Source: Sphaerisporangium rubeum (lineage in GTDB: Bacteria; Actinomycetota; Actinomycetes; Streptosporangiales; Streptosporangiaceae). Taken from it: DNA of 64,000 bases. The notes below the pieces were generated by a model that did not search any database, had not been told where the DNA came from, and was given only the letters and a program-made list of their open reading frames with translations. The position numbers and the translations under genes were made by a program. Shown here piece after piece: positions 40,453 through 48,543 of the stretch. Each line of letters begins with the position of its first letter. Positions within the stretch are counted from its first letter, which is position 1. The stretch lies in assembly GCF_014207705.1 (NCBI RefSeq), contig NZ_JACHIU010000001.1, forward strand, positions 6,812,501-6,876,500, in the 5' to 3' direction.

Positions 40453-41357
40453 GCGACTTCCAGGCGCGGCTGCGCCACCTCGACGAGGTGACGGCCCTGC
40501 TCTACCCGGCGTCGGCCGGGCCCGGCCGGGGAGCGTACGCGGTCGTCCCCTCCCGCCTGGCGCCGCGGCGGCTGGTGCCGCGGTCCCGGTGGCTGCCGGG
40601 ACGGCGGCGGCTGCCGCGCGGGCCCGGCACCATCGAGGGACACCTCGGTGAGGTGTTCGGCAGGCCCGTCCGGGTCGTGACATACGTACGGCCGGCGCGG
40701 CGGGCCAACCGCAAACCGGTGCTGGCGGTGTTCGGGCCGGACGGTGAGCGGCTCGCGTTCGTCAAGGTCGGCCACACCGAGCGGGTCCGTGCGCTGGTGC
40801 GGCACGAGAGCACGACCCTCGCCATGCTGGCCGCCGCACCGCCGCGCACCGTGGTCGCGCCGTCCGTGCTGTACCACGGCCTGTGGCGCGACATGGACGT
40901 ACTGGCCCTCTCACCGCTGCCGGTCACCCGTGGCCGGGTGCGGCCCGCGCTGCTGGCCCGCGCCGCCGAGGAGATCGCACGGCTGCCGGCCGGCGCCGCG
41001 TTCAGCTGGCACGGCGACTTCGCACCGTGGAACATGGCCGCCTCGGCGGACGGACGACTGCTGGTGTGGGACTGGGAACGCTTCGGCACCGGCGTTCCCC
41101 TGGGCTTCGACGCGCTGCACCACTTCTTCCAGCGCGCGCTGCGCCGCATGCCACCTCGGGTCGCCGCCGAGGCGTGCGTGGCCCAGGCCCCGCGCACACT
41201 GGAGTCCTTCGCGGTCGCCGCGTCCCCGGCCCGGCGCACCGCCGTCCACTACCTGGCCACCCTCGCGACCCGCTACGAAACCGACGGCCACCAGCCACTC
41301 GGCCCACCGTCGCAGTGGCTCACCCCGGTGGCCGACGCACAGGAGGCGTTGTGGTGA
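40449..41357 (+). CDS. APH-fold phosphotransferase (sugar/aminoglycoside kinase-like)
   Basis: A 302-residue cytosolic protein with the aminoglycoside-phosphotransferase catalytic loop SWHGDFAPWNMA (catalytic Asp and Asn) and the metal-binding segment LLVWDWERFG. It is encoded inside the polysaccharide operon with 4-bp overlap, so it probably phosphorylates a sugar or glycan intermediate rather than a drug. Similar kinases sit in other exopolysaccharide clusters. Substrate unknown. Confidence 0.75.
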   Translation: MSDFQARLRHLDEVTALLYPASAGPGRGAYAVVPSRLAPRRLVPRSRWLPGRRRLPRGPGTIEGHLGEVFGRPVRVVTYVRPARRANRKPVLAVFGPDGERLAFVKVGHTERVRALVRHESTTLAMLAAAPPRTVVAPSVLYHGLWRDMDVLALSPLPVTRGRVRPALLARAAEEIARLPAGAAFSWHGDFAPWNMAASADGRLLVWDWERFGTGVPLGFDALHHFFQRALRRMPPRVAAEACVAQAPRTLESFAVAASPARRTAVHYLATLATRYETDGHQPLGPPSQWLTPVADAQEALW

Positions 41358-41424
41358 CCTCGCACCGTGCCCCAGGCGCAGGAGACCTCCTGATGACCTC
41401 GCTGGAGGCGTTGTGGTGACCTCG
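41342..41424. repeat. Direct 21-bp repeat duplicating a gene junction
   Basis: Two exact 21-bp copies, beginning GGAGGCGTTGTGGTGACC, at 41342-41362 and 41404-41424, 62 bp apart. Each includes a ribosome site, a TGG-TGA stop context and a GTG start. The first copy ends the kinase gene; the second starts the sulfotransferase gene. Confidence 0.9.
41354..41419 (+). CDS. 21-aa minicistron between kinase and sulfotransferase
   Basis: GTG at 41354 overlaps the kinase stop by 4 bp and has the duplicated GGAGG 7 bp before it. The frame ends at TGA 41417-41419, overlapping the sulfotransferase GTG. Its C-terminus SLEALW echoes the kinase C-terminus AQEALW because both come from the duplicated DNA. 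It may carry translation coupling across the duplication rather than make a functional peptide. Confidence 0.45.
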   Translation: MTSHRAPGAGDLLMTSLEALW

Positions 41425-42273
41425 GTGGTGAAACGCTCGGCGCACGCCGTGTCCGGTGTGGCGGGACGGCTGAGCGCCGGGGTCCGCGTGACCCCGTCGT
41501 TCCTGATCGTGGGAGCGCAGCGGTGCGGGACGACCTCGCTGTACCGTGCGCTGGCGCAGCATCCTCTGGTGCTGAAGCCGACCCTGCGCAAGGGGGTGCA
41601 CTACTTCGACGTGGCCTACGAGCGTGGGCCCGAGTGGTACCGGGCCCACTTCCCCCTGGCGGCCACGGCACGTCGCCTGGCCCGGCGGTACGGCGTGCGT
41701 CCCCTCGCGTTCGAGTCCGCGCCGTACTACCTGTTCCATCCGCACGCGCTCACCCGCGCCGCGCACGACCTGCCAGGGGTGAAGCTCGTCGTCCTGGTAC
41801 GCGACCCCGTCGAGCGCGCCTACTCCGCGCACACCCACGAGTACGCCAGAGGCTTCGAACCCGAGCCGTCCTTCGAGCGCGCAGTGGATCTGGAGCAGGA
41901 ACGGCTCGCCGGCACCACCGAACACCTGACCAGGAACCCGTACGCCGTCAGCCACGCGCACCGCCACCACGCGTACCTCGCGAGAGGCCGGTACGCCGAG
42001 CAACTGGCACGCGCCGAGGCCCTCGTGGGCCGGGACCGCATCCTCGTCGTCGACAGCGGCCGCTTCTTCGCCGACCCCGAGCCGGCGTACGACCGCGTCC
42101 TGGAATTCCTCGGCCTCCCCCGCCTAGGAGACCCCGTCTTCGACCGGCACAACGCACGACCCCGACCGGCCCCGCTTCCCGCGTCCCTGCGCGCCGACCT
42201 CAACGAACGCTTCGCCATGTGGGACCACCGCCTGGAACTGTGGCTCGGCACCCGTCCGTCATGGCGTCCCTGA
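41416..42273 (+). CDS. PAPS-dependent sulfotransferase
   Basis: A 285-residue sulfotransferase. The 5'-phosphosulfate loop is LIVGAQRCGTTSLYRAL and the 3'-phosphate site KLVVLVRDPVERAYSAH, both complete. The N-terminal region is soluble without a signal peptide, so it would act in the cytoplasm on a nucleotide- or lipid-linked sugar. Closest in style to the heparan/N-sulfotransferase-like bacterial group (YYLFHP, HEYARGFEP). GTG 41416 is chosen for its GGAGG site at 7-bp spacing; GTG 41413 is also possible. Confidence 0.88.
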   Translation: MTSVVKRSAHAVSGVAGRLSAGVRVTPSFLIVGAQRCGTTSLYRALAQHPLVLKPTLRKGVHYFDVAYERGPEWYRAHFPLAATARRLARRYGVRPLAFESAPYYLFHPHALTRAAHDLPGVKLVVLVRDPVERAYSAHTHEYARGFEPEPSFERAVDLEQERLAGTTEHLTRNPYAVSHAHRHHAYLARGRYAEQLARAEALVGRDRILVVDSGRFFADPEPAYDRVLEFLGLPRLGDPVFDRHNARPRPAPLPASLRADLNERFAMWDHRLELWLGTRPSWRP

Positions 42274-42304
42274 CACCTCCCCGAATTAGACCCGCGCGAG
42301 GTGA

Positions 42305-43723
42305 ATGCCGGTGCCGGCGACAGTGACACGACGTGGCGTGGCTGGAGTGGCGGCGGCCGTTGCAGGGGCCGGGGGCCAGTTCCTCCTCGTGGTGGTCGTC
42401 ACGCGGGGAGTGGATGCCGGCACGGCCGGTGTGTTGTTCAGCACGACGACGTTGTGCCTGATGACGGCCACTGTGCTGCGGCTGGACGCGGGTAACGGCC
42501 TGGTGTACCTGCTGGCCCGCTCGTCCGGCGTCCGGTTCAGGCACGTGTTGTCCCCCATCGTGGCCTCAGCGGTCCTCGTGTCGGTGGCCGTGTACGGTCT
42601 CGCCGACGACATCGCGCACATCCTGCTTCCCGGCGCACCCGGCGTCGCCTCGGCCCTGCGGGTCCTCGCCGTGGCCCTGCCTGTCGTGACCTGCGCCGAC
42701 GTCCTGGTCGCCGCGACGCGGGGCCACGGCGCGATGCGGCCCACGGTGCTGCTCAGCGGCCTGCTCCAGCCGGGGGCCCAGTTTCTGCTGACCGGTACGG
42801 CGGCGGTGCTCGGCGCGCCGGCGCCGCTGCTCGCCGCCGCCTGGGCCGTGCCGTACCTGCCGGTGCTCGTCCTCAGCGCGCTCTGGCTGCGCCGTCGCGG
42901 CCACCGTCCGGAGACCACGTCCGCACGGGAGTTCTGGCGGCACGTCGCGCCGCGCGCGGTGGGTGGCGCGGCGCAGGCGGTGTTCCAGCGGCTCGACATC
43001 GTGATCGTCGCGATGCTCGCCGGCGCCGCACAGGCGGCGGTGTACACGGCCGCGACCCGGTTCAAGGTCGTCGGCCAGCTCGTCAACCAGGGCCTGGCGC
43101 AGGCCGCGCAGCCGGACCTGGTCCGCGCCATGGCGGACGGCGACCTGCGGCGGGCCCGCGTGCTGTACCAGCGCACGACCGCCTGGCTGGTCGTCCTCAC
43201 CTGGCCCGTCTGGCTCGGCTACGCCGCGCTGTCCCCCTGGCTGGCGGCGGTGTTCGGCGAGCAGTACCGCCACGGCACGGCGGTCGCGCTGGTGCTGGCC
43301 GTCACCATGATGGCCGCCACCGCCGCCGGCATGGTGGACGTCGTCCTCATCGCCGCCGGTCACACCACAGCCAGCATGGCCTACGTCCTCGCCGCCATCA
43401 CCGTGACCGTCGCCGTGGACGTGACCCTCGTCCCCTCCCTCGGCGCACCAGGCGCCGCGCTCGGCTGGTCCGCCGGAGTCCTCACCAAGAACCTCCTCCC
43501 TCTCACCCACCTGTCCCACCGCTACGGCCTGCACCCCTTCGGCCCGCACACCCTCCCCACCCGCCTCCCAGCCGATCCACACCTCACCGGCCCACACCCC
43601 ACCGGCGCACGCCTGTCCGACCCGTACCCGACCGACCGGCACCTGGCCGACCCGCACGCGACCGGTCCGCACAAGGCCGCCGGCCCGCACGTAGCCGGCT
43701 CGACCTCCGAGGGGGGACGGTGA
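42305..43723 (+). CDS. Wzx-type polysaccharide flippase with repetitive tail
   Basis: A 472-residue MATE/MOP-superfamily membrane protein with about 12 transmembrane segments over residues 10-415. It is predicted to flip lipid-linked oligosaccharide across the membrane. Supporting segments include AAVYTAATRFKVVGQLVNQG and FGEQYRHGTAVAL. The last ~55 residues form a His/Pro/Asp-rich degenerate repeat (units such as DPHLTGPHPTG, DPYPTDRHLA, DPHATGPHKA) that is not part of the family. ATG 42305 abuts the GAGGTGA site; GTG 42311, in frame, has better spacing. Confidence 0.83.
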   Translation: MPVPATVTRRGVAGVAAAVAGAGGQFLLVVVVTRGVDAGTAGVLFSTTTLCLMTATVLRLDAGNGLVYLLARSSGVRFRHVLSPIVASAVLVSVAVYGLADDIAHILLPGAPGVASALRVLAVALPVVTCADVLVAATRGHGAMRPTVLLSGLLQPGAQFLLTGTAAVLGAPAPLLAAAWAVPYLPVLVLSALWLRRRGHRPETTSAREFWRHVAPRAVGGAAQAVFQRLDIVIVAMLAGAAQAAVYTAATRFKVVGQLVNQGLAQAAQPDLVRAMADGDLRRARVLYQRTTAWLVVLTWPVWLGYAALSPWLAAVFGEQYRHGTAVALVLAVTMMAATAAGMVDVVLIAAGHTTASMAYVLAAITVTVAVDVTLVPSLGAPGAALGWSAGVLTKNLLPLTHLSHRYGLHPFGPHTLPTRLPADPHLTGPHPTGARLSDPYPTDRHLADPHATGPHKAAGPHVAGSTSEGGR

Positions 43724-44619
43724 CCGTCCTCGTGACCGGGCTGCCGCGCAGTGGCACGAGCTGGGCCGGGGCGATGCTCGCGGCCGGTGGGGACGCGGTG
43801 TACGTCAACGAACCGCTGAACCCGCAGCGGCCCCCCGGCCGTTCCCCCGGCGTGCTGAACGCCACCGTCACGCACCGCTTCCAGTACATCTGCCGCGACA
43901 ACGAAGCGCCGTGGCTGCGGGCCTTCACCGACACCGTGGCCCTGCGGTACCGCTTCGCCGCCGAGCTGCGGCGCAACCGCCGGCCACGCGACCTGGCCCG
44001 CATGGTCAGGTACGGCTCGGCGTTCACGTACGGCAGGCTGCGCGGCCGGACGGCCCTGCTGGACGACCCGTTCGCGCTTTTCTCGGCGACGTGGTTCGCC
44101 GAACGGCTGGCCTGCCGGGTGGTGCTGCTGGTGCGTGACCCGGTGCCGTTCGCGGGGAGCTGGCGGCGGCTCGGCTGGCGGGTCCGGTTCCGTGACCTGC
44201 TCGACCAGCCGTTGCTGCTGCGCGACCACCCCCACGTGGCCGCCGCCGGTCGCCTGGACGGCTGCCCCGACCACCTGGCGAACATCGCGACCCTCTGGAA
44301 GCTGGCCCGCACCACCGCGCACACCTTCGCCGGCCACCCCGGCATCAGGGTCGTCCGTTACGAGGACCTGGCCACCGACCCGGTTCCCGCCTACCGCGAC
44401 CTGTACGACTGGTGCGGCCTCCCCTGGACGCCGCGGGCCGAACGTCGCGTCGTGCGCGCCTGCACCGCGTCCACCACCGGCCGCCGGGACACACCGTTCA
44501 CCTGGAACGGCCTGTCCCGCACGGCCTACCGTCCCATGAACTCCCGGCAGGCCGTGACCGCTCGTCCCGGCAACCTCACCGCGGCGGACATCAGCCGGAT
44601 ACTGGCCCTCACCGCGTGA
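43720..44619 (+). CDS. PAPS-dependent sulfotransferase
   Basis: A 299-residue sulfotransferase. PAPS-binding 5'-loop VTGLPRSGTSWAGAM and 3'-phosphate site RVVLLVRDPVPFAGSW. A late segment VRYEDLATDPVPAYRDLYDW is typical of Sulfotransfer_1/3 proteins. GTG start overlaps the flippase stop by 4 bp. The 3' end overlaps the convergent WecB/TagA-type gene by 94 bp. It is likely to modify the same polysaccharide at another position. Confidence 0.88.
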   Translation: MTVLVTGLPRSGTSWAGAMLAAGGDAVYVNEPLNPQRPPGRSPGVLNATVTHRFQYICRDNEAPWLRAFTDTVALRYRFAAELRRNRRPRDLARMVRYGSAFTYGRLRGRTALLDDPFALFSATWFAERLACRVVLLVRDPVPFAGSWRRLGWRVRFRDLLDQPLLLRDHPHVAAAGRLDGCPDHLANIATLWKLARTTAHTFAGHPGIRVVRYEDLATDPVPAYRDLYDWCGLPWTPRAERRVVRACTASTTGRRDTPFTWNGLSRTAYRPMNSRQAVTARPGNLTAADISRILALTA

Positions 44620-45425
44620 GAACGCCACGCTCGCGTCACGGCGGCGCAGACGAGCATGCGGAGCGCGAACGGCAGATCGTCCACGAGGTACCTGCGTGCC
44701 AGCCGTGTCGGCTCGGCGGCCAGCCGGAACAACCACTCCAGCCCGGCGCGCCGCATCCACTCCGGCGCGCGGCGGACCGCGCCGGCTGTGAACGCGATGG
44801 CCGCGCCGCAGCCGACGAACCACGTACCCGGCAGGTCCTCCCGCAACGTGACGATCAACCGGTCCTGCTTGGGGAACCCGAGCCCGACGAACACCAGCCG
44901 AGGCGCCGCCGCCACCAAGGCCGCACGAACCTCCCGCACGGCCTCGGCGGACGCCTCGAACCCGTACGGCGGCGCCGCGACCCCCGCGACCCGCAGCCCC
45001 GCGTACCGGCCGCGCAACACCTCGGCGGCCCGGCACGCCACCCCCGGCGGCCCGCCGAGCAGATAGATCGGCAACCCGGCACGCGCCGCGGCCTCCGACA
45101 ACGACCAGATGAGATCGGCCCCCGTGATCCGCGCCGGCACCGCCGCCCCCAGCAACCGCGAGGCCCAGACCAGCGGCATGCCGTCCGGCACGGCGATCTC
45201 GGCCTGCGCCACGACGGACCGCACCACCGGGTCCCGCGCGCACATGCGGCAGATGTCCACATTAGGTGTGACGACGTGTCCGCCTTCTCCCCGCAAGGAC
45301 GCCACCACGACCCGGTCCACCACCTCCTGCTCGGTGAGCCGGTCCACCAGCACCCCACCGACCCGCACCCGCTCCACGACAGGCCGCGGATCACGCGACC
45401 TACCGGCCAGCGTCCGTTGCGACAT
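44526..45425 (-). CDS. WecB/TagA/CpsF family glycosyltransferase
   Basis: GT26-type glycosyltransferase of 299 residues that would add a sugar (ManNAc-type in TagA/WecG) to a lipid-linked acceptor at the membrane. Landmarks: VTPNVDICRMCARD, VPDGMPLVWASRLLG, PIYLLGGPPGVA and FVGLGFPKQDRLI. A C-terminal Arg-rich amphipathic region fits membrane association. ATG 45425 has GGAGGG 4-7 bp upstream; longer frames upstream run into repeat DNA. Head-to-head 3' overlap of 94 bp with the sulfotransferase gene. Confidence 0.88.
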   Translation of the reverse strand: MSQRTLAGRSRDPRPVVERVRVGGVLVDRLTEQEVVDRVVVASLRGEGGHVVTPNVDICRMCARDPVVRSVVAQAEIAVPDGMPLVWASRLLGAAVPARITGADLIWSLSEAAARAGLPIYLLGGPPGVACRAAEVLRGRYAGLRVAGVAAPPYGFEASAEAVREVRAALVAAAPRLVFVGLGFPKQDRLIVTLREDLPGTWFVGCGAAIAFTAGAVRRAPEWMRRAGLEWLFRLAAEPTRLARRYLVDDLPFALRMLVCAAVTRAWRSHAVRASIRLMSAAVRLPGRAVTACREFMGR

Positions 45426-45440
45426 CAAACCCTCCAAGGA

Positions 45441-45582
45441 TGCGGAGCGACGGCGAACGTCCACCGCGACATGAAAGACCGCACGCGTCCGCCGACCCTC
45501 CGCGTGCGCGGAGCGGCCACGGACATCCACCGCGACATCGGACCGTGCATGAAACCCGTGCATGCAACCCGTGCATGAATGT
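45441..45582. repeat. Intergenic imperfect repeats (65-bp and 13-bp units)
   Basis: A ~38-bp segment (core CCACCGCGACAT) occurs at about 45441-45481 and again at 45506-45545. It is followed by three 13-bp units, CGTGCATGAAACC, CGTGCATGCAACC and CGTGCATGAATGT, at 45544-45582. The block fills the gap between the two glycosyltransferase genes. Confidence 0.7.
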
Positions 45583-45605
45583 GGCGTGCGCGTCTGCCGG
45601 CGACA

Positions 45606-46520
45606 TCAGATGCCGTGTCCCCAGGCGTGCAGCCGGTGGAGCACCAGCCGTGCCGGCAGGCCGAGAGCGACGGCCACCGCGATCGGCACCCGGGGTTCGC
45701 CGCACCGGGTGCCGAAGGCGCGCAGGGCCCAGCGGGCCGCCTCGCGCCGGTGGCCGAGGGCCGCGTGCAGGAACGCGAGCTGTCCGTAGACCCGCGCCGC
45801 GCCACGCCGGTCGCGGACGAGCGCGGGATGCCTGGCCAGCATCCACTCGAGCCCCGCGATGCGCTCGGCCCAGCGGGTCACGTACGCCGAAGCCCCCCAC
45901 CGCACCCGCACCAGCGGCCGGTCGACGTACACCAGCGGCCGCCGGCCCGCGGCCCGCAGCGCGAGATCCCAGTCCTCGTTCTGGCCGGCCGGCGCGCTCT
46001 CGTCCACCCATACCGCGCCACGCCGGAACAGGAACGTCGAGGAATGCACCATCACCATGCGCGACCGCGTCAGGTCGGCCTCGGTCACCCGGTCACTCCC
46101 GGCCGTCCGCGCCACCCGCCGTCCGCCGTACTCGACCTCGATGGCGCACGAGCAGAACTCACCCCCCGGCTCCGCACGCAACGCCACCACCTGCGCCGCG
46201 AGCTTCCCCGGCAACCACACGTCATCGTCGTCGCAGAACGCCACGAACTCGGTGTCGAGCACCGCGATCCCGGTGTTCCGAGCACCCGGCAAGCCGGGGG
46301 TGAACCGGTTGCCGACCACGACCACCCGCCTTGCCACCCCACCCGCGGTGACGAGCCCCGCGAGCTGCCGGCGCACCGCCACCACGTCCCCGCCGTCCAC
46401 CACGACCACCACGGACACCCGCGGATACGCCTGGGCCAGCACCCCCCGCACCGCCTCACGCAGCAGGGACGGCCGGTCGCCCCGGGTCGGCACGACGACC
46501 CCCACAGCCGGCGGGCTCAT
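45606..46520 (-). CDS. Family 2 glycosyltransferase
   Basis: A 304-residue GT-A-fold transferase. N-terminal nucleotide-binding strand VGVVVPTRGDRPSLLREAV, then the metal site FVAFCDDDDVWLPGKL, and a catalytic-base region around GQNEDWDLALRA. Cytosolic, probably membrane-associated. It would build the repeat unit. ATG 46520 overlaps the stop of the upstream sulfotransferase by 4 bp (ATGA). Confidence 0.9.
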   Translation of the reverse strand: MSPPAVGVVVPTRGDRPSLLREAVRGVLAQAYPRVSVVVVVDGGDVVAVRRQLAGLVTAGGVARRVVVVGNRFTPGLPGARNTGIAVLDTEFVAFCDDDDVWLPGKLAAQVVALRAEPGGEFCSCAIEVEYGGRRVARTAGSDRVTEADLTRSRMVMVHSSTFLFRRGAVWVDESAPAGQNEDWDLALRAAGRRPLVYVDRPLVRVRWGASAYVTRWAERIAGLEWMLARHPALVRDRRGAARVYGQLAFLHAALGHRREAARWALRAFGTRCGEPRVPIAVAVALGLPARLVLHRLHAWGHGI

Positions 46521-47503
46521 CGGCATCCCGAAGCCGTCACACCCGGCGGCAGCCACGGCACCGGCCCGCGCGAGTCGCACGGACGGTAGCCGTACCTGAT
46601 CATCAGCGGCCACGTGAGGGCCGTCACGAGCCACCGGTGATGCCGAGGCAGCCGGTCGCACCACGTGTCGTCCAGCCGCAGCTCGAGAGTCCCCGTCGTG
46701 AACCGCATAGGGTTCCCCGAGCAGGTGTGCGCCATCGACAGCTCGGCCACCCGATGACCCGCGGCGAACCCGGAAAGACCAGGAGGATCCCCCCGAGGCC
46801 CCGTAGGCAGCCCCAACTGCGCCAGCAACGGGACGAGCACGGCCGGCGGATCGGCGAGCAGGTCCTCGTACCGCACCCGCACCACCGTGCCGTTACGCAA
46901 CGCCAGCAACTCGAACGCGAGGTTCTGCACCACCCAGTGCACAGCCGTACGCCACGGCCGCCACCGCGTCATCGGAGCCCCGTCCTCGGGCCGCCGCACA
47001 TGCCGCTGCCACGAGTGCGCCACGGCCCGCGGATCACGCACCAGATGCACCACGCTGAGATCGACCACCGGCGAGGTCAGCAAGCAGAACGCCAGCGAAG
47101 CGTGCTTGCTCGAATCGACCACCACCGGCCGCGCCGCGACCTGCGCCGCCGCCTCGTACACCCTGGAGTAGGCCCGCGTGTACCCACTCAGGTCGGGATG
47201 CCGCCGCCGCACCGCCAGCCCCGGGATCCGCCGCGTCCGATCCACCCGCCGCCGCAACATGATCACCCGATCGGCCAGCCCGCTGGACCACCCCCCGAAG
47301 GCCCGCACCCCCACCCGCCGCCAGAACGCGCACGCCGTGAACGCCTCCCCACACCCACAGGGCTCCCGCCCCAGCACCCCCCGCTCCCACAGATGCACGA
47401 CCTCCCCGAGCGGCGCCACCCCGGGAACCTCCCCGAGCAACCGCTCCAACAAGGTCGTCCCACTACGCCCCAGCCCACCGATGAAGATCACCCGAACGGC
47501 CAC
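46517..47503 (-). CDS. PAPS-dependent sulfotransferase
   Basis: The third sulfotransferase of the cluster, 328 residues. 5'-phosphosulfate loop IFIGGLGRSGTTLLERL, 3'-phosphate site VHLVRDPRAVAHSWQRH. A Cys-bearing insert (GREPCGCGEAFTACAF) is typical of a bacterial Sulfotransfer_3 subgroup. Translation is coupled to the downstream GT2 gene by a 4-bp overlap, which supports action on a glycan. Confidence 0.88.
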   Translation of the reverse strand: MAVRVIFIGGLGRSGTTLLERLLGEVPGVAPLGEVVHLWERGVLGREPCGCGEAFTACAFWRRVGVRAFGGWSSGLADRVIMLRRRVDRTRRIPGLAVRRRHPDLSGYTRAYSRVYEAAAQVAARPVVVDSSKHASLAFCLLTSPVVDLSVVHLVRDPRAVAHSWQRHVRRPEDGAPMTRWRPWRTAVHWVVQNLAFELLALRNGTVVRVRYEDLLADPPAVLVPLLAQLGLPTGPRGDPPGLSGFAAGHRVAELSMAHTCSGNPMRFTTGTLELRLDDTWCDRLPRHHRWLVTALTWPLMIRYGYRPCDSRGPVPWLPPGVTASGCR

Positions 47504-47590
47504 TGCTTGACTCCCCCGAGGCGTCTCGAATACAGAACGTACCGAGATTAGCGCGGAGAGTAATCAGCCGGTGCCGGAACAGTAAAGGAT

Positions 47591-48385
47591 CTATCTTCCT
47601 GAGCGCGCCAAGACCGACCGTAGTTCGCACAAGCCGGCATCAGAGCCCTCGACCCGCGCGACCAGCGCCTTCCGGCCCTCGATGAGCCGTAGCGCACGCG
47701 GGGTTGGCTCACCGCACTGCAGCCAGTACGTCGGATGGCACCCGGCGGTACGGAGCAAGGCCTCACCGAGCGGAAGGTCCCAGCTCGCGGACCACCCGCA
47801 GACCAGAAGCGGCGCACCGGTCAGCACACGGTCGAGCAGCGCGTCGACGACCGGATGGTAGGTGTGCAAGGCGGCGGTGTCCCGGATCCGGACATCCCGG
47901 TAGTCCCCATGCAGCTTCACCACCAAGGGTTCCTGGACATCGGCCATGGCCATGGTGTCGAGGTCATGCGCCACACGAGCCCTCACGCCGGCCTCGGCCA
48001 GCGCCTGTTCGAGGAGCCGGTCGAAGTTCGTGGTGAGGAACGGCCCGGCCAGCCCGTGAGCGGCCATGTCCGCGAGCACCCGATGGGCCGGCGTCGGCCC
48101 GAACCCCTCGAACAGCCGACGAGGCAGCGTGAGCCGATGTCCCGCCTCTCCCTGGAGCATGGCGAAGTAGTCCGGGAAGCGACCGAACCTGGCGACGTAC
48201 CAGGCGACCGGATCGTCACCGGGCTCCTCACCGCACCCGGCCGCGACCAGCCGCAGCAGTTCCTCCCCGGTGGCCACTCCCGCAGAGTGGGACGCCCCAG
48301 CTCCCGCGAGCACGACCACCGGCCGCCCCGCCGAACCCATGCCGTCCGCCAGCACCTCCACCGGCACAGTCCTCACCCGAAACAC
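47591..48385 (-). CDS. SIR2-like domain protein
   Basis: A 264-residue protein with SIR2-fold NAD-binding motifs: VVLAGAGASHSAGVATG at the N-terminus, FLTTNFDRLLEQAL, and VVKLHGDY. The zinc ribbon of true sirtuin deacetylases is absent, as in SIR2_2-type domains that act as NADases in some phage-defence systems (Thoeris ThsA, DSR). No defence partner is recognisable next door, and the length leaves no room for an extra effector or sensor domain. GTG start at 48385. It lies inside the polysaccharide region, so a defence role is only one option. Confidence 0.75.
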   Translation of the reverse strand: MFRVRTVPVEVLADGMGSAGRPVVVLAGAGASHSAGVATGEELLRLVAAGCGEEPGDDPVAWYVARFGRFPDYFAMLQGEAGHRLTLPRRLFEGFGPTPAHRVLADMAAHGLAGPFLTTNFDRLLEQALAEAGVRARVAHDLDTMAMADVQEPLVVKLHGDYRDVRIRDTAALHTYHPVVDALLDRVLTGAPLLVCGWSASWDLPLGEALLRTAGCHPTYWLQCGEPTPRALRLIEGRKALVARVEGSDAGLCELRSVLARSGR

Positions 48386-48543
48386 CGAACGCCGACGTCG
48401 CCGCAGCTCTCCCCAGACCTCACCGGGACGCCGGCCGTGCTCTCGTGACCGAGCTCATCGAAAATCGACATGCGCCATCCTTGAGCCGGAGGCATTGTGA
48501 CCGTCAAGAAAGTGTATTGACGAGCACCTCGAAAGGCACGGCC

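Noticed and set aside
47591-48385. Thoeris-type defence system
   Set aside because: No TIR-domain ThsB or second effector gene adjacent; only a lone SIR2-like domain.
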